A DNA stretch of 64,000 nt from Symbiodinium natans. Taxonomy: Eukaryota > Sar > Dinophyceae > Suessiales > Symbiodiniaceae. The notes below the pieces were generated by a model. That model had not been told where the DNA came from. It ran no database searches and was given only the letters and a program-made list of their open reading frames with translations. Within the stretch, counting starts at the first letter, position 1, and every line of letters begins with the position of its first letter. The translations under genes were made by a program, and so were the position numbers. The stretch covers positions 37,501 to 101,500 of the forward strand of contig CAJNDS010000339.1 in NCBI GenBank assembly GCA_905221605.1. The letters are read 5' to 3'. Of this stretch, positions 12,461-21,648 are shown piece by piece.

Positions 12461-13430
12461 TTTAGATTGTTGTTTTCATTCTTTTCACCTTTTCACCCTT
12501 ATCTTATCTTCATCTCTTCTCTCTCTCTCTATTTTCTTCTTCCGCTGGGCTTGCAGTTCTCCTTTTCTCTCCGTCATTTCTGCGTATTGTTCTTTTCGTT
12601 CTTGCTTCTCTTTCTATTTCTCCACGTTCCTTCCTCTCCTTTCTGCTTCTTTGCTTTCCACCAGAAAAAAGAAAATGAAAGAACGGAAAGCTCTTCTTGG
12701 TTCATCACTGATCACCAATGAGACAGGAGAGAAGAACAAGGAATGAACAGAGGCGGGGACAAAGCCCTGCTGCTTTCTCCATCTCTTCTTCTTATCATCC
12801 CCCCTCTCTCTTTCTCTCCCCCTCTCTCTGTCTCTCGCCCCCTCTCTCTCTCTCCCTTTCTCCCTCTCTCTCTCTCTCTCTCCCTCCCTCTCTCTCTCTC
12901 TCTCTCTGTGTTTCTCTCTTACTTTCTCTCTTACTTTCTGTCTTTCTTTCCCTGGCCAAAGGGAATTTGCGGAAGTAGAGAGGGAGGGAGGGTGAGAGGG
13001 AGAGAGATGGAGACAATGCAGTCGAGGAAGGGCAGATGATGAGAGCGAGGGCGTCTTGCTTTCCCTGAGCTCTCGTTTCCTTTCATTTGTCCTTTCTTCT
13101 TATGAAGAGAAAGGGAGAAGAGCAGAGGATGAAGGCAAGGGAAGAGAAAACGTGTGAGCCGAGCGAAAGAGGAGTTCTCCCTTCCTGTCCCCACCATCTG
13201 CCTTCATCCTATCTTTTCCTTTTTGTTCTCTGTTATTCCTTATTGTCCGCAGAAAGTTTTGGAAAGAAGGGGAGGGAGGAAAGAGGGGAGGGGAGGGATG
13301 AGAGAGCAAGAGATGGCAGACAAAGAGTGAGAGAGAGAGAGAGAGCGAGACAGAGCGAGGAAGAGAGAGAGAGAGAGATTGAAAAAAAGCTTGAGAGGGA
13401 AGGAAAGAAGAGATAAACACATCGAGATGA
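12460..13430. repeat. (CT)n / (GA)n tracts and purine-pyrimidine switches
   Basis: The CTCTCT array at about 12795-12945 is followed by GAGAGG sequence at 12975-13015 and GAGAGA at 13325-13380. Open frames encode only Ser/Leu or Arg/Glu strings. Confidence 0.75.
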
Positions 13431-13876
13431 AGTGGTGTCTTCCCTTTTTTCCCTTCCTTCGTGTTATATCAGGTAAGCAAAAACAATACTAATAGGAAAA
13501 GGCGAAAAGCGGCTAAAACAACAGTATTGACAAAGAAGTATGTTATCGTCTTATTTAAAGCAACACACTTGAGGGCGCTCAGGGTTTGTCATTTCCAGCA
13601 GTTATTTATGTTATTATTGATTTTTTTAAAGTAGTATATCTATGGCAAACACCACACCCTTAAACGAGGGTTGAATGGAAAACTTACACCCTAGAATGAG
13701 ATGGTAGGTGGCGACGCCCTAGGAAAATAAGAGATGTGATGCCGCCCTTAGCCGTGAACCGAACTAGCCCTAAGCCATAAATTTTGCCTTAAACCTAAAC
13801 CCTACAAATTGTATGTGTGAATTGAACCGTTTAAATAGCAAACAAAAGGGGAGTGCCAAATAGACCCGAAAGGTCC

Positions 13877-14350
13877 ATGCCACATATGTATATATAGTAA
13901 TAATAATCATCATTTTTGTCGATGGGAATTTGTTATCCCATCTTATCATACAAATTTATATATCTTGAATGATGAGTTTAAAAATGCTTAAAGCAAAATA
14001 CTAGAAACTCCAACAAATAACACGCTTGGAACTCTTACAGAAGCTCCTCTTAGTAAAGGGAACAAGATAAATTACAAGATATTTACGTATGGGCAAACTC
14101 TGCTAGACTTGACATACAATGCAAATTACCTCAAAAATGGGCAAGTATAGAAGATCTATATTAGAAGAAACAGCTAGAACAATAGCTAGCTTAGAAGTCA
14201 TATTATTAAACCAACCCTGCATGAAGGAAAGCAAATATCAAGCCATAACGGTAGGCACCCTATGATACAAAGACTTTTCAATAAAGTCGCTTTGATTTTT
14301 ATACATGGTGATTGTGGATTTTTTCATAGCGCAGATTTTTATCACACCTG
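13877..14350. other. AT-rich sequence, nothing recognised
   Basis: AT-rich, without telomere-like tracts and without a defensible ORF. It lies between the inner and outer inverted ends of the large block. Confidence 0.4.
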
Positions 14351-14569
14351 TCTCACTGAAACACACTAGTCAGCAAAAGCTTTCGCAAAACATGAGCACC
14401 GTGTGGTCTTGCTTGTGGGGGGGGGGGGAAATCCATCATCGGTAGGTTGTCCCAGTAGCTGTCCTTCATTTTTCCGGAAGCGGCGCGCGTGCGGTATTCT
14501 ACTGGAGACTTCCGGAAGCCCCGCGCTGGAGAATCGAAAAACCAAAAAAAACAAAACAACAAAAAAAAA

Positions 14570-15010
14570 ATCAAAAATCCAGGACTCCTGTAGATTGGGC
14601 CCTGGATGGAAGAGTCCAGAAAACTTGTAAAAACTCAGAAAACTAGAAAAAAGGCAAAAAACACGAAAAAACCAAAAAAAAAAAAAACAACAATTTTCCA
14701 GGACTCTTGCAGATTGGGCCCTGGATGGAAGAGTCCCTGGAAATTGATTGTTTTTTTTTGTGTTTTCGAGTTTTTTCGAGTGTTTGAATTTTTTCTAGTT
14801 TTCCTCGAAAAAACCAAAAAACCAAAAAAACCAAAAAAACCAAAAAAACCAAAAAAACCAAAAAACCAAAAAAAACCAATTTTCCAGGACTCCTGCAAAT
14901 TGGGCCCTGGATGGAAGAGTCCCTGGAAATTGGTTTTATTGGTTTTATTGGTTTTTTTGGTTTTTTCGAGTTTTTGCATTCTTTTCTAGTTTTCCGAGTT
15001 TTTGTAAAGT
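14570..15010. repeat. Tandem hairpins with AAAAAACC spacer
   Basis: The unit containing AGGACTC.TG.A.ATTGGGCCC and TGGATGGAAGAGTCC occurs three times (about 14577, 14698 and 14884). AGGACTCTT and AAGAGTCC pair around the GGGCCC centre. The spacers are long CCAAAAAA runs on one side and TTTTTTGG/TTTTTCGAG runs on the other, which also pair, so the whole stretch is a compound inverted repeat. Confidence 0.75.
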
Positions 15011-15317
15011 TTTTCTAGTTTTCTGCGGTTCTTCGTATGAAAAGCATGTATCGTGTAAGGAAAAATAGCCAAAAAGCGCACTCCCACGGTCCCCCGTTTT
15101 GTATATATATATATGTACAAATAGGTATACTGATACAGAGATATGCCAACATAGTTCGCACACACATAATTCTGAACGATAGCGGTGTAGCAACACACAA
15201 ACATGTTGCATGTGTTAGCGACGAAACATGAAACCAATTTCGTCTTTCAACATCGCGGATTGCGCGCAAGTACATAGACTGACGGCGTGATTTTCCTCAT
15301 TCAAGTGCATATACATA

Positions 15318-15412
15318 TTGGGATGAATTCCCCCTTATACTAACAGTCCTTCATTGGGATTGCAGTATTTGAATCCCTGTTGAGGAATCGTAGTATAAGG
15401 GGGAACATCCCA
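15318..15412. mobile_element. Inverted-repeat element, family F2
   Basis: Left end TTGGGATGAATTCCCCCTTA, right end TAAGGGGGAACATCCCA, with the internal pair CAGTCCTT / GAGGAATCGTAGTATAAGG. It lies about 220 bp outside the right end of the large block and just before a CCCTAAA tract. Confidence 0.65.
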
Positions 15413-15419
15413 CAACAAA

Positions 15420-16050
15420 ATAAGCCCTAAACCCTAAACCCTAAACTCTAAACCCTAAACCCTAAACCCTAAACCCTAAAAATGTGTGTGTGTGTGTGGA
15501 ACCAGCTAAATTCGAAGTTAAACGCACATCGCGGTCCTCCAAGGGAAGAGGATTCCCTACCAGCTCACTGTGAAAGGTTTAGGGTTTAGGGTTTAGGGTT
15601 TAGGGTTTAGGGTTTAGGGTTTAGGGTTTAGGGTTTGGGGTCTAGGGTTTAGGGTTTAGGGTTAGGGATTAGGGTGGAGGAACCCCGCACTTCAAAAAAC
15701 CCCTCTGGAAACCCTACAAACTACAAACCCTAAACCCGCTTCGGAAGAACACCACCCAAAGGGCCGCCCACGAACGCAACCAAAAACAGCCCCCCCAACC
15801 ACAAAAAACATACCAGTCTACGGTCTAGCGCCCCTAAATACTCTGAGGTTAGGGTTTCAGACCCCCTTCAAAACCCAAGCAGCCACAACACTCCCACAAC
15901 CTAACCCCCTCAAGCCCCAAAAGTACTAAATCCTTACCCGTCCCACCGGGCATTTTCCAAAATAGAGCACCCGCCCATATACCCGAACAAATCAATCATC
16001 CTCATGATAGGAAGCACCCCTAAAATGGGGTGCCATGACTTTCGGAAGTT
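15420..16050. repeat. Telomere-like tracts in both orientations
   Basis: CCCTAAA tract at about 15420-15479 and TTTAGGG tract at about 15575-15680, with decayed A/C-rich sequence between 15690 and 16020. No exon supported. Confidence 0.75.
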
Positions 16051-16054
16051 CCCA

Positions 16055-16145
16055 ACCAAGGTAGCCCAGTAGCCCTATTACAATAAGGGCACCGTTTGGT
16101 GGGAATGGTTACTTTATAATGGAACCCCGAACCCTAAACCTTATA
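16055..16145. mobile_element. Inverted-repeat element, family F1, right end replaced by telomere-like repeats
   Basis: Begins CCAAGGTAGCCCAGTAGCC and keeps the family core (AAGGGCACC...GGTTACTTTATAA.GGAACC). It then changes into CCCTAAACC-type units instead of the usual GGGCTACCAAG terminus. Confidence 0.5.
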
Positions 16146-16199
16146 CCCTGAACCCTAAAAACTAAGCAACAAAAATGTGCAAAGGGCACTGAACTACCA

Positions 16200-16315
16200 A
16201 TCTAGCTCTTAGTTGTCCAGTACCTAGGGGTTTTAAAGGTTAACCTTTGGGATTATAAGGGGAATATATTTACCCAAAAAGGTTAAAGGTTACCTACTCT
16301 ACTACTAAGATCTAG
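16200..16315. mobile_element. Short inverted-repeat sequence, possible additional MITE family
   Basis: TAGCTCTTAGTTG at the left and CTACTAAGATCTAGCT at the right pair imperfectly around a palindromic AAAGGTTAACCTTT centre. A related half-copy is visible near 32185-32230. Confidence 0.35.
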
Positions 16316-16405
16316 CTCAACCCGCGCCTGGGCCGCGAAGCTTTCGGCGCCGGATTCGGGCCCCAGCTCGCGGCAACAGGAGAGCCAGAGGCGGCTGAGG
16401 CGGAA
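16315..16405 (-). CDS. Candidate exon, unknown protein
   Basis: One minus-strand frame is open across the whole unique segment and reads FRLSRLWLSCCRELGP, then ESGAESFAAQARVE. It starts after a TTGTTCCGCCTCAG acceptor-like sequence whose upstream side is a CCCTAAA tract on the coding strand. Codon composition is GC-rich at third positions, like the well-supported exons. It may belong with the minus-strand segment at 17095-17180. No family recognised. Confidence 0.35.
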
Positions 16406-16947
16406 CAAGGGTTTAGGGTTTAGGGTTTAGGGTTTAGGGTTTAGGGTTTAGGGTTTAGGATTTAGGGTTTAGGGTAATTGGGGTTTAGGGAAGGTTGGAA
16501 GGGAAAGGTGTACGAATAGCTGCTTCTTCAGTATGTAATGCTTGTTACAGAACTTGCTGTGCATTTGCATACATATATTGTATATGGGCAATTGTATGAA
16601 CTAGGGTCCCTTTTTTGGGTCCCTGTTTTAAGGGTGCCGTACCATATAGGGGACTAAAGAAGTAGAGAACTACCCAGACCAACCATATGTTTAGCTTACA
16701 TACATGTGTATGAATTTGCCTGGCTGCTGCTCAGGGTTTAGGGCCAAGCGAGGTAGACGGTGGATCTGAAAGCGGCCTTTCCAAGCGTGGGGCTGCTCGC
16801 CTCTATGGTAGATGCTATCACAGCGAAGCAGGGCACAGTCTGCGAGCTTCCATTTTCATTCTTGAGCATATCTCAGCTCTAGGCGGGATCGTCTTTAATC
16901 TGTTCGCAACCTAACAGGGTTTAGGGTTCAGGGTTTAGGGTTTAAGG

Positions 16948-17090
16948 CCAGTTTAGGGTTTAGGGGTTTAGGGGTTTAGGGGTTTAGGGGTTTAGGGGTT
17001 TAGGGGTTTAGGGGTTTAGGGGTTTAGGGTTTTAGGGGTTTAGGGGTTTAGGGGTTTAGGGTTTAGGGTTTGGGGTTTAGTAAAACCTTT
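16948..17090. repeat. Homogenised 8-bp variant telomere tract (GGGGTTTA)n
   Basis: About twelve near-perfect copies of the 8-mer GGGGTTTA, rather than the 7-mer TTTAGGG, grade into normal units at the right end. A uniform variant implies local amplification after insertion. Confidence 0.85.
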
Positions 17091-17094
17091 GAGT

Positions 17095-17180
17095 CAGCCA
17101 CGCCCTAAGCGGTCGCACGAGTCCGACCTGGGAGCGGTACCGGTGCAGCCGGAGCCTGCGCTTGGCGCGACTTGCTAGGG
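17095..17180 (-). CDS. Candidate exon, unknown protein
   Basis: The unique segment between two telomere-like tracts is open on the minus strand and reads SRAKRRLRLHRYRSQ then VGLVRPLRAWLTQ. The basic composition is unusual and no family is recognised. It shares strand with all better-supported exons of the window. Confidence 0.3.
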
Positions 17181-17372
17181 TTTAGGGTTTAGGGTTTAGG
17201 GTTTAGGGTTTAGGGTTTAGGGTTTAGGGTTTAGGGTTTAGGGTTTAGGGTTTAGGGTTTAGGGTTTAGGGTTTAGGGTTTAGGGTTTAGGGTTTAGGGT
17301 TTAGGTTTAGGGTTTAGGGTTTAGGGTTTAGGGTTTAGGGTTTGGGGTTTCCGGTTTCGGGTTTCAGGGGTC
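17176..17372. repeat. Long near-perfect TTTAGGG tract
   Basis: Roughly two dozen consecutive TTTAGGG units with only one missing base, decaying at the right end into GGTTTCCGGTTTC units. One of the longest tracts in the window. Confidence 0.9.
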
Positions 17373-17399
17373 TATAGGGTTTCTTTAGGGTTTAGGGTA

Positions 17400-18550
17400 C
17401 AGGGAACTTAAACCCTACATTGAGCGTTTCCGAGAGACAGGGAACCCTGTTTTTGGGCGTTCAGTTGAAAGGGGACTATGCTACACTTGGGAATCTAAAC
17501 CGGGTCACTCTTAGATGAGGGTCTCTGTGGGGGAGCCTTTTTACATGAGGTGCTGTTGGACATGACTTGGAAAAACCAGCTCAACGAAGCTGAAAGGGTT
17601 GAGAGATTCAGGGTTTTAGGGGGGTGGGGGTGTTCTGGGTGAGAGTGCTTGGTGAGTCAACAAGTCTTGCGTCACCACCTTCGCTGCACATCACCCTACA
17701 CACCCTAAACCCTAAACCCTAAACCCTAAACCCTAAACCCCAAAAAATGAAGCTGGGTGGCGGAACTGCTTTTAAACACTCGCAGGTGATCCCATGGTAC
17801 TTGCAGGTCATTCCATATACTAGAGATATCTCACTCCCCACCAAACCTGGTGAGCATATGCCGCCAGGCCTTGCTACTGCGGGCCACTTTGACAACTTGG
17901 TTCAGGGTTTCGTAGGGTATAGGGAGTATAGGGTTTGGGCTTAGGGTTTAGGATTTGGGGCGCAGGTTTGAGGGTTTGGCTAGAAGGTTCGCAAGTTTAG
18001 GGGGCTTCGTGGCTAAGGTTGGTGGGTTGCATACATAGTCCAGGCCGATGACAGTCGCACTGGTGTGGGAGTCGTGCAAGCATGAACTAACTTTGACAAG
18101 CAGCGCCTCATCTTGGGTCTGGAGTCATAGGGCAGAGAGAAAAATCTAGAATGGCAAGTGTGTGTGTGTGTTGTCATCCCAAACTGGCAACTGCTCCTCA
18201 GCTACATCCACAGGTGGATAATGGCATGAGACCACATCCACGTTGCACTTCAGCATGTGTCTCCCTTTGGGTGCACTGCAAAACTTCGTTGAAAGTCTGC
18301 GGCAAACCAAACAACCCACATTCTGGAACTTCCCCACGCAAGAACTCGTGCGCTAGAGTTCTCATCTTGAGTTGTCCTTTCCACCGGGGCGTACCATTCT
18401 TGAGTGTTTCATGGAGCTGCGTACAGCTGCTCCTCCTGCCTACATTTTCTCGCCTACACAAGCCACCGCATGCCAAGGCATCTGAGCCGACTTACATCGC
18501 AGCTCCTCCCCGAGAGCTGATAGAGCAGCAGGGTCTTTCCAGAAGAGTCA
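17400..18550. other. Unique sequence with short telomere-like tracts
   Basis: CCCTAAA tract at 17703-17745. Overlapping ORFs on both strands at 18146-18576 are open but none has a recognisable domain. The minus-strand frame at about 18198-18440 (for example KNGTPRWKGQLKMRTLAHEF) looks the most protein-like, without a usable splice context. Confidence 0.35.
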
Positions 18551-18552
18551 GA

Positions 18553-18715
18553 GTAGGGTTTAGGGTTAGGGTTTAGGGTTTAGGGTTTAGGGTTTAGGGT
18601 TTAGGGTTTAGGGTTTAGGGTTTAGGGTTTAGGGTTTTGGGTTTTGGGTTTAGGGCTTAGGGTTTAGGGTTCAGGGTTCAAGGGGTTTAGGGGTTTAGGG
18701 GTTTAGGGTTTAGGG
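18553..18715. repeat. TTTAGGG tract
   Basis: About twenty units, the last ones shifting to GGGGTTTA, ending directly at the F4 element that follows. Confidence 0.85.
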
Positions 18716-18823
18716 TGGTTATTTCCCAAAATAGGGGTACCCCTCCTATACCCCAGATAGACTATAGAATCCCCTTTAAGGGGATCCCCAAAAAAAAGGG
18801 TACCCCTATTTTCGGAGACCCCC
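18716..18823. mobile_element. Inverted-repeat element, family F4, intact copy
   Basis: Left arm ATTTCCCAAAATAGGGGTAC and right arm GGGTACCCCTATTTTCGGAG pair almost perfectly, followed by ACCCCCC. The centre holds the ACCCCAGATAGA..ATAGAATCCCC motif. It is nearly the same as the copy at 52597-52695 and is an uninterrupted reference for the copy at 32263-32390. Confidence 0.75.
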
Positions 18824-19103
18824 CATATCGGGCTCCGAGCCTGTGGCCTATGCCTGCCCCTATCTGGCTTCACCGAAGTCTACTTAGGTTTAGGGTTTAC
18901 GGTTTAGGGTTTAGGGTTTAGGGTTTAGGTCTACTTAGGTTGGAAGTCCAGTGTCAGGAAACACCACGCTCACCCCTTTGCTTGCCACAAGCAATAGGAT
19001 GTGGAGCTCAATTCGAGGCCCTCCTCTCTGTCGACAAGGGCATCAGCGATCCCTAAACCCTAAACCCTAAACCCCAAACCCTAAACCCTAAACCCTAAGA
19101 AGT

Positions 19104-19167
19104 CTTGGATGGAACTGGCTGGCAGAGAATCTGAGAGGAAGCCTCTAAAGCTCAAGGCGTTTGCGGT
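19104..19167 (+). CDS. Candidate plus-strand exon, unknown
   Basis: Frame SWMELAGRESERKPL then KLKAFA is open and is followed by GCG|GTGAGTAAT, a strong GT donor. The upstream neighbour is a CCCTAAA tract. It is one of few plus-strand candidates, so confidence is low. Confidence 0.25.
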
Positions 19168-20087
19168 GAGTAATTACAGAACCAAGCTGTTGAACATGGG
19201 GTGCAAAGGGCACATGATGCTTAGGGTTTAGGGTTCAGGGTTTAGGGTTTAGGGTTTAGGGTTTAGGGTTGCTCAGGCTGGCTCTGTGTTGTTTGCACCC
19301 CACTCACAAAGAGGTTCTTCGTGCAACGTTGCCTCAGCCCTTATTGCATGGAGGCTCACGGCCGTTCTCATAATGACATCGGTTATTGCAACCAATGGTA
19401 GCAATGTGGAAATTTCAGAACAAAGGGGAATTGAGTCATGACATGAAGCTGCACGATGCAACAATGCTCCGCGTAGGCAAAGAAGTGTGACTCACTCAAA
19501 TCCCCAAGCAAAACAAACAGGGCACGGCAAACAGCCACGCTGATGCCAGGCACCAGAAGTAAATGAACCAATGCGCCGCCACTTGCACATGGGCAGAAAG
19601 ACTGCTGCAGCTGGACTGTGCCAGACCAGGGACAATGAAGCATAGTGGAACCCTAAACCCTAAACCCTCAACCCTAAACCCTAAACTTCTCCGTTCGTAG
19701 CTTTGCCCTGGCACTAGGGTCGGTAGCACAGAGAGAGGTTCGTGGGACTTCTTGCTCGGCAAGCCAGGATGTGGCAAAACGGCTGGGCCAAGCAAGAAGC
19801 CACTGAATCTGAACCCACGATCTCAAAGGTAGAATAAAACCCTAAACCCTAAACCCTAAACCCTAAACCCTAAACCCTATTGGAGCCCTCCATGTCTCAT
19901 AATAATAGCTCCCTTCCATGGTCTTCGCAGCTGCTGGCTTCCACGTGCAACGGCCGCACAGAGAACAAGCGGCTATAGCGAGCGCCATGCGCGAACACGC
20001 GGATGCAAACGGGGCCTCCGTACGTTGCCGTGCTACCGTAGGTGCGTGTCCTGCCCGTTGGGAATTTTGTACAGGGGGTGTGAGTGT

Positions 20088-20235
20088 GAGAGAGAGAGAG
20101 AGACAGAGACAGAGAGAGAGAGCGAGAGAGAGAGAGATATATATATATATACAAATATATATAGATATAGATATAGATATAGATATAGATATAGATATAG
20201 ATATAGATATAGATATAGATATAGATATAGATATG
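20088..20235. repeat. (GA)n followed by (GATATA)n microsatellite
   Basis: GA-rich run at 20088-20135, TA run, then about a dozen copies of the 6-mer ATAGAT. ORFs here encode Asp-Ile or Tyr-Arg strings only. Confidence 0.9.
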
Positions 20236-20239
20236 CGTG

Positions 20240-21120
20240 TATATAACTTTGACAACCAGCCAGATGTACATAGCTTTGACTGAGAGCACGCTCGGGTCAT
20301 GAAGCTGTCTCCTTATGTGAGCTCCTGCGTCGATCCTCGAGCGTGTGCTGAATTTCTGAATCCTCAACCCTCCTCACAGCAGAACATGCCGGCAAAAAGA
20401 CTCTAAAAACCCCTAAGAACCACCCCCAAATCCCCCGCCTCTGTGTGTCTGCGTGTGTGTGTCGTATGTCCATGTCAGGCATGATTCTAGGGGCCGCCGT
20501 TTGCTTGTTGCCCCTTCTACAGAAAAAGATGGTGTTCCTCCGGAGTCAAGGTGTTCCTGCCCGGAACCCCCCGCTCTGGTTTGACAGAGGCACCACTGTA
20601 GTCATCTACCTCAGCGGGGGTCTTTCAGGGTTTCGGGGTTTAGGGTTTTAGGGTTTAGGGTTTAGGGTTTAGGATTTAGGGTTTAGGGTTTAGGGTTTTA
20701 GGGTTTAGGGCTTAGGGTTTAGGGTTTTAGGGTCTTGGGGTGTTGGGGTTCTCCGTCGTTCGGGACTTCAAGGGCTTGAGGGTCACGAGGTGTTTTTGGA
20801 GCTTAGACTCGACCTGAAGATTCGGTCCGTGGCAAAACAGAACCCTAAACCCTAAACCCTAAACCCTAAACCCTAAACCCTAGACCCTAAACCCGAAACC
20901 CGAAGCCCTAAACCCGAAACCCTAACTGTGGAGTAGACCCTGGAAAATATAGACTTTTTATGCATAACTAGCAAGTTCAATAATAGGAACCCCGAACCAA
21001 GAAAACTCCAAAATCCAGAGAAGGCATGTGAAGCATGACATCCCTGGCCAAAAGATGTCTCACACCATTCAAGTTTTGAGGTTCGGGGGTTTGGGCTCTG
21101 CCGCGGGCATTCAGGAGTTA
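20240..21120. other. Telomere-like tracts and unassigned unique sequence
   Basis: TTTAGGG tract at 20635-20735 and CCCTAAA tract at 20842-20930. The rest shows no exon I can support. Confidence 0.45.
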
Positions 21121-21121
21121 A

Positions 21122-21500
21122 TGTTGGGATGTTGCCCCTTCTACTCACAGTCCTTAATAGGGATTGTATAATCGGGCTATAGCCCCTATTAAGGACTGTC
21201 AGTATAATCCGAGCACCTGTTTAATTGGGGGGAGCCCCTGACCCCCCCCCCCCCCTCCGCCAGAATAAGAAAGGCAGGGCGCCGCACTAACAAGCCCGTA
21301 CGGTAGCTTCGCAGCTCAGCAAGCAAAACAAGAAGCCTGTCGACAGATTTTGGCACCCCGCCCTGAAAAAATATCTTTAAATGTGGTGGTATTGGCCCAT
21401 ACCAAAACCCCCGTAATGGAAAGTAGCGACGAACAAAAACTCTTTAAATGTGGTGCGGGGGTATTCATTAAACAGGTGCTCGCTTTAAGGGGGAGCATCC
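21122..21500. mobile_element. Family F2 element split by another inverted-repeat element
   Basis: The left two-thirds of F2 (TTGGGATGTTGCCCC... to ...ACTGTCAGTATAA) end near 21205. The expected right end (AAGGGGGAGCATCCCAA) resumes only at about 21486. The intervening ~280 bp has its own perfect inverted ends and is listed separately. Removing it gives a normal ~95-bp F2 copy. Confidence 0.7.
21205..21485. mobile_element. ~280-bp inverted-repeat element nested in F2
   Basis: Perfect 16-bp terminal inverted repeats CGAGCACCTGTTTAAT (about 21208-21223) and ATTAAACAGGTGCTCG (about 21467-21482). A CTTTAAATGTGGTG motif is repeated twice near the right end. Flanks TATAA / TTTAA resemble a 5-bp target duplication, within the host F2 sequence AGTATAAGGGGG. 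No transposase ORF. Confidence 0.7.
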
Positions 21501-21648
21501 CAAGGCATGACCCCCGAACACCGGAACATCCTTCAAAACCCTCTGAAAAATATCTATATATAGGGTCCCTTATATATAAACCCAAACAAGGAAAACAACA
21601 AATGTTCCAAAAACCAACCTGGCAAAGTTTAGGGTTCAAGCAAAGGCT

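Larger units (their letters stand above)
6475..13876. mobile_element. Inner 7.4-kb inverted-ended segment
   Basis: The left end GGACCTTTAGGGTCTATTTG (6475-6494), continuing GCACGCCTCTTTTG, is matched inverted at 13843-13876 (ending CCGAAAGGTCC), giving about 34 bp of imperfect terminal inverted repeat. The GGGTCTATTTGGCA core resembles PIF/Harbinger-type termini, but no transposase, DDE motif or Myb-like ORF is visible. It lies wholly inside the 5345-15095 block, so it may be a second element inserted in the first. A target duplication could not be fixed. Confidence 0.5.
5345..15095. mobile_element. Candidate 9.75-kb inverted-ended insertion block
   Basis: Left end GGGGGACTGTGGGAGTGC (5345-5362) is matched in inverted orientation by GCACTCCCACGGTCCCCC (15078-15095), with similarity continuing about ten bases inward. 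Inside, telomere-like tracts almost vanish (one at about 7525-7565), whereas they are dense on both sides, and base composition shifts to AT-rich and pure purine/pyrimidine tracts. No transposase or other recognisable ORF is present and no clear target-site duplication was found. It could be a large non-autonomous DNA element, or a segment that escaped telomere-like insertion. Confidence 0.45.

Noticed and set aside
8000-13420. Many ORFs of 60-159 codons in the purine/pyrimidine-rich region
   Set aside because: Composition is Ser/Leu/Phe/Pro on one strand and Arg/Lys/Glu on the other, as expected from CT/GA-rich DNA. No domains, splice context or conserved pattern.
14353-15275. ORFs with KTKKTKKTKK or FFGFFGFFG runs
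   Set aside because: Products of the CCAAAAAA/TTTTTTGG hairpin spacers.
16748-16912. Plus-strand segment resembling a cation-efflux (ZnT) membrane helix
   Set aside because: Only a vague HSxxxxAxxFxxEHxxxLG pattern in a 55-codon open segment. The opposite strand is also partly open and no splice sites fit.
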